Of a stretch of DNA of 64,000 bases, positions 61,135-64,000 are shown one piece after another. The stretch is from Syntrophotalea acetylenivorans. GTDB taxonomy: Bacteria > Desulfobacterota > Desulfuromonadia > Desulfuromonadales > Syntrophotaleaceae. A program made the translations under genes and the position numbers. How positions within the stretch are numbered: the stretch's first letter is position 1; every line of letters starts with the position of its first letter. The stretch spans positions 2,356,001 to 2,420,000 of the forward strand of contig NZ_CP015519.1 in the NCBI RefSeq assembly GCF_001887775.1, given 5' to 3'. The notes below the pieces were generated by a model that worked only from the letters and a program-made list of their open reading frames with translations, was not told the origin of the DNA and made no database searches.

Positions 61135-63582
61135 ATGCAAATTCTCTCCATCCATCTGAAAAACATCAAATCCCACCGGGACACGACCCTTGATTTCGCC
61201 GCCGGTATCAATGTGCTGTCCGGGCCCAACGGGGTCGGCAAGAGTACGGTCTTCGAGGCGATCGGCTATGCCTTGTTCGGTGTGGACGCGCGGGATTTTG
61301 TCACCAATGTCGAGCGTTTTCTGTCCATCGGTGCCAAACGGGGTGAGGTGGCGGTATCTTTTCGCATCGATGATGGCAGCAGCTGGCGGGTGACCCGCAC
61401 CGTCGGCGGTGGCGTTAAATGGTTGCTGGCCCGCCAGCTCGGAGATGATTTCGAGGTAGAGGAACACGCCAATATCCGGGAGACGGAAGTCCGCCTGGCC
61501 GAACTGTTGGGGTTGGCCAACGGCCGGCCGCTGGCCGAACAGTTCAAGCTGCTCATCGGGCCCTTCCAAAATGACTTTCTCGGTCCCTTTGTCATCAAGC
61601 AGGCGACCAAGCGGCAGGAGGCTTTCGATGAAATCCTCGGTATCGACGCCTGGCGTAAGACCTTCAAGGGAACCAGCGGTTTATTGTCGGCGGTACAGAA
61701 TCGTATCGAGGTATTGAACGCCGAGGTGGAAGCCCGCCAGGAACAGGTCGTCCTGCTGCCGGAGCGGGAAAAAGAACATCTTGAATTGCAGGAGCTGCTT
61801 GCCGGCCAGCGTCTTGTTCTGAAAGAAAAACAGGAGTTGTTGACCGAGGCGACTCGGCGACTTGCAGAGCAGGATAAACTGGAAAAGTCTCTGCGGGAGG
61901 CGACCGGCAAGGTGCAGGAATTCGATCTCCGTATTCAGAATGGCGAGGAAAAGGTTGCCGAGCAAAAACTTCGAGTTGAGCAGGCTCACCAGGCCCAACG
62001 GGAGCTTGAAAAGAACAGGGCCGGTAAAGATGCATTTGAAAAGGCTGAGCAGAAGCTTAAAGACTTGCGCGAGCTAGAGCGGCAGTGCCGTGAGCTGGAG
62101 CGTGAGATCGGGCGCCTGGAAAAAGACAGTCAGACCCTGCAACAGAAGTTGCTCCATGAGAAGGACGAAGTGAAAAAATCCGAGACGGAGCTGGCCGCGG
62201 AGCAGATCCGTCTGGATGCCGCCCGCCAGGAGCTGAAACCCGATCCCCGATTGCAGGAGGTCGCAGACCGCCTGCCCGACTTGCGCCGGAAAGGCGAAGC
62301 CCTCAGGAGCGAGCGTGGTTTGCTCAACGGTCGCCGGGCAGCGCTGGTCGAGGGACAGGACAAGCTCAGTGAAGGGATCTGTCCTTTTTTTGCCGAACCC
62401 TGCGGCAACATTGCCGGTGAACAGCCGCGAGACGTTTTCAGTCACAAGATTGCCGATCTCGATGAACAGGCGGCGCAACTGGACAGTCGCATCGAAATTC
62501 TTGGACAGGAGATACTTGAATCAGAGCAATCCCGACAAGGGCTGCAGGGATTGGTGGTGCGGGCTGGAGAGCTGGACAAACAGCAACAGCAGTTGGATGG
62601 ACGTCGGCAGAAAACCGTCGAGCGGACTGCCGGCCTGACCGGACTGCAGAGCGATTTGGCTGCGGCCGAATCCCGATTGACTGCGGCCAGGGAATCGCAC
62701 AAGGTCTATGCCGACCTGGAAGCGACTTTAAGTCGGACCGAACAGGAGCGCGCCGCTTCTCAGGCCGCACGGGATGCCTGGCATGCCCATGCCAAGGACG
62801 CCGGTGAGCTGGTTTCTCGCCATCAGATCCTGGAAAAGTGGCAGCAGGCCCTCTCTTCGTTAAAAAAGGACCGGGAACTTGCAGCGGAAACCCTCAATGT
62901 CTGCCAGAAGGCCTACGACGTCGATCAGCATCAAATCGTCCGGCAGCAAAGGGAAGGCCTGGTGGCCGCTTCCGCGGCGTTGGAACAACGTCTGCAGGAC
63001 TTGGATAAGGATCTTCAGCGCCTCACCGGGGAGATCGTCCGACTAAAGCAGATCGAACAGGAAATTGCCTCCCGGCTGGTGCAAAAGAAGCGTTTTGAGG
63101 CGCAGGAAAAATTAGTCAAGTATCTGCGTAATCGCGTGTTCAAGAATGTCTCTGCTCGACTTTCCGAACGCTTTCGCGAAGAAATCAGCCAGCGGGCCGA
63201 TCGTATTTACCGGACCATTGCCGAGGGGGATGAAGAACTGATCTGGGGTAGCCATTATCAGGTGGTGCTGCGGGATCTGGCCGATGGCCAGTTGCGGGAA
63301 CGAACCGATGATCAGCTCTCGGGCGGTCAGATGATGAGTGCCGTGGTCGCTTTGCGCCTGGCGCTGCTGCAGACCATCGGCGCGCGTCTGGCCTTTTTCG
63401 ACGAGCCGACTTCGAACCTCGACGCCTCCCGCCGGGAGAACCTGGCCCGGGCCTTTCGGGCCATCGATGTGGGCCGTGAAGAGGTCACCGAACACTGGTA
63501 CGACCAGCTGTTTTTGGTCAGTCACGATGTGGCTTTTACCGAAATCACCGACCAGATCGTCGAGCTGGGGGAGCCTAGCTGA
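61135..63582 (+). CDS. SbcC/Rad50-like ATPase
   Basis: 815-residue SMC-like ATPase. Walker A SGPNGVGKSTVFEA, two long coiled coils (about 185-400 and 430-650), and C-terminal signature DDQLSGGQMMSAVVAL with Walker B LAFFDEPTSNLDASRRENLA and H-loop VSHDVAF. The middle hook is CPFFAEPC (C416, C423), i.e. CX6C rather than the CXXC of Rad50. It is the partner of the nuclease upstream. Starts AAAGAC-spaced ATG without a strong ribosome site. Confidence 0.9.
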   Translation: MQILSIHLKNIKSHRDTTLDFAAGINVLSGPNGVGKSTVFEAIGYALFGVDARDFVTNVERFLSIGAKRGEVAVSFRIDDGSSWRVTRTVGGGVKWLLARQLGDDFEVEEHANIRETEVRLAELLGLANGRPLAEQFKLLIGPFQNDFLGPFVIKQATKRQEAFDEILGIDAWRKTFKGTSGLLSAVQNRIEVLNAEVEARQEQVVLLPEREKEHLELQELLAGQRLVLKEKQELLTEATRRLAEQDKLEKSLREATGKVQEFDLRIQNGEEKVAEQKLRVEQAHQAQRELEKNRAGKDAFEKAEQKLKDLRELERQCRELEREIGRLEKDSQTLQQKLLHEKDEVKKSETELAAEQIRLDAARQELKPDPRLQEVADRLPDLRRKGEALRSERGLLNGRRAALVEGQDKLSEGICPFFAEPCGNIAGEQPRDVFSHKIADLDEQAAQLDSRIEILGQEILESEQSRQGLQGLVVRAGELDKQQQQLDGRRQKTVERTAGLTGLQSDLAAAESRLTAARESHKVYADLEATLSRTEQERAASQAARDAWHAHAKDAGELVSRHQILEKWQQALSSLKKDRELAAETLNVCQKAYDVDQHQIVRQQREGLVAASAALEQRLQDLDKDLQRLTGEIVRLKQIEQEIASRLVQKKRFEAQEKLVKYLRNRVFKNVSARLSERFREEISQRADRIYRTIAEGDEELIWGSHYQVVLRDLADGQLRERTDDQLSGGQMMSAVVALRLALLQTIGARLAFFDEPTSNLDASRRENLARAFRAIDVGREEVTEHWYDQLFLVSHDVAFTEITDQIVELGEPS

Positions 63583-63589
63583 TTTTTTG

Positions 63590-63777
63590 CACGCGAAGCC
63601 GCAAAGGAAAACCAACCAGAAATACAATGGTTTTGACCTCCTTGGCGTCTTTGCGGCTTTGCGTGAGACAAAGATTATCGGGTTTTGGTTTTGAGTTACT
63701 CCGCGGTCTTCGCGGCTCCGCGTGAGGCAGTGGTTTCTGGGTTTTAGCCTTGGGTCACTTCGCGACTTCGCGTGAGA
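63590..63777. repeat. R2 repeat cluster after the SbcC-like gene
   Basis: A clear inverted repeat, CACGCGAAGCCGCAAAGG (63590-63607) with CTTTGCGGCTTTGCGTG (63649-63665), plus internal AAAACCA/TGGTTTT; then two decayed right-arm copies at 63699-63726 (CTTCGCGGCTCCGCGTGAG) and 63755-63777 (CACTTCGCGACTTCGCGTG). Confidence 0.8.
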
Positions 63778-63885
63778 CCAGGTTTTTAGCTCTACCCCTT
63801 GCAGTTCACGCCCGGCTCGGCTATAAAAGAGTCCGCACCTGCCATCCATTGGTCGGGTGTCAATTCACCTATGGAGAGGATAACC

Positions 63886-64000
63886 ATGGAACTGGAAATC
63901 TGTCTTTTTGTTTTTGCCGAGGACGGCACCGTTACACCTTTGGACAAGGCGGCTTTAGACAAGGCGGTCGATCATTTAGAGCCCCTTCCCGAGTACGCCG
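63886..64000 (+). CDS. Start of a hypothetical protein, cut by window edge
   Basis: The ATG at 63886 is preceded by GGAGAGG at proper spacing. The first 38 residues (MELEICLFVFAEDGTVTPLD...) are visible with no stop before the right edge. No family can be assigned. Confidence 0.6.
   Translation, partial: MELEICLFVFAEDGTVTPLDKAALDKAVDHLEPLPEYA

Overview
The window is a bacterial chromosome segment, densely coded on both strands. Gene content suggests an anaerobic, fermentative or syntrophic member of the Desulfuromonadota, most like Pelobacter/Syntrophotalea; this is inferred from content, not from a database match. The main clues are three iron-containing alcohol dehydrogenases and a CoA-acylating acetaldehyde dehydrogenase with strongly biased codons, a TPP-dependent 2-keto acid decarboxylase, tRNA selenouridine synthase, molybdopterin genes, a cobalamin cluster with the CbiX/CbiET (anaerobic-type) enzymes, a triheme cytochrome c, and sigma-54 regulation.

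Layout. 1-5.2 kb: end of a Na+/alanine symporter, a thioesterase, a paired YeeE/YedE sulfur-transport operon, then a diguanylate cyclase and an IS3 remnant lying between the intact YedE gene and a decayed partial copy of its 3' half, including its terminator. 5.2-11.8 kb (minus strand): a keto acid decarboxylase/acyltransferase/glycosyltransferase operon, a DksA-like protein without its zinc cysteines, selU and hslO. 12-19.4 kb: a sugar nucleotidyltransferase, a DUF445 membrane protein and a MacAB-like export operon with two different permeases. 19.6-27.2 kb: a zinc-ribbon protein, hemL, a sigma-54 response regulator with its kinase, an alcohol dehydrogenase behind a perfect 16-bp palindrome, and moeA. 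27.2-31.6 kb: two tandem, nearly identical alcohol dehydrogenases in large gene-free regions, the first behind a good sigma-54 promoter match. 31.8-45.3 kb: HesA/MoeB/ThiF-like protein, folK, transaldolase, sucCD, the def-fmt-DUF116-htpX-rsmB-rpe-nudix housekeeping run, a homocysteine methyltransferase/MTHFR fusion, a glutaredoxin and a lipoprotein. 46-47.4 kb: acetaldehyde dehydrogenase. 47.5-64 kb: glycosyltransferase, J-domain protein, mobB, triheme cytochrome, ferritin-like protein, engB, SemiSWEET, a small cobalamin group, a GGDEF-EAL protein and an SbcD/SbcC-like nuclease pair.

Functionally, the keto acid decarboxylase could make aldehydes, the acetaldehyde dehydrogenase interconverts acetaldehyde and acetyl-CoA, and the alcohol dehydrogenases interconvert aldehyde and alcohol: the core of an ethanol/acetate fermentation. 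The two-component pair and the sigma-54 site upstream of the first tandem alcohol dehydrogenase offer a plausible control circuit, but no sequence evidence links them directly.

The least explained signals are non-coding: a roughly 120-nt hairpin repeat in four copies, two of them beginning exactly at stop codons; a second GC-rich inverted-repeat family that flanks the SbcCD-like genes and forms a nested palindrome between them; the duplicated YedE 3' end whose terminator stem has kept a compensatory base-pair change; and structured gene-free DNA upstream of the alcohol dehydrogenases. No tRNA, rRNA or CRISPR array was recognised.
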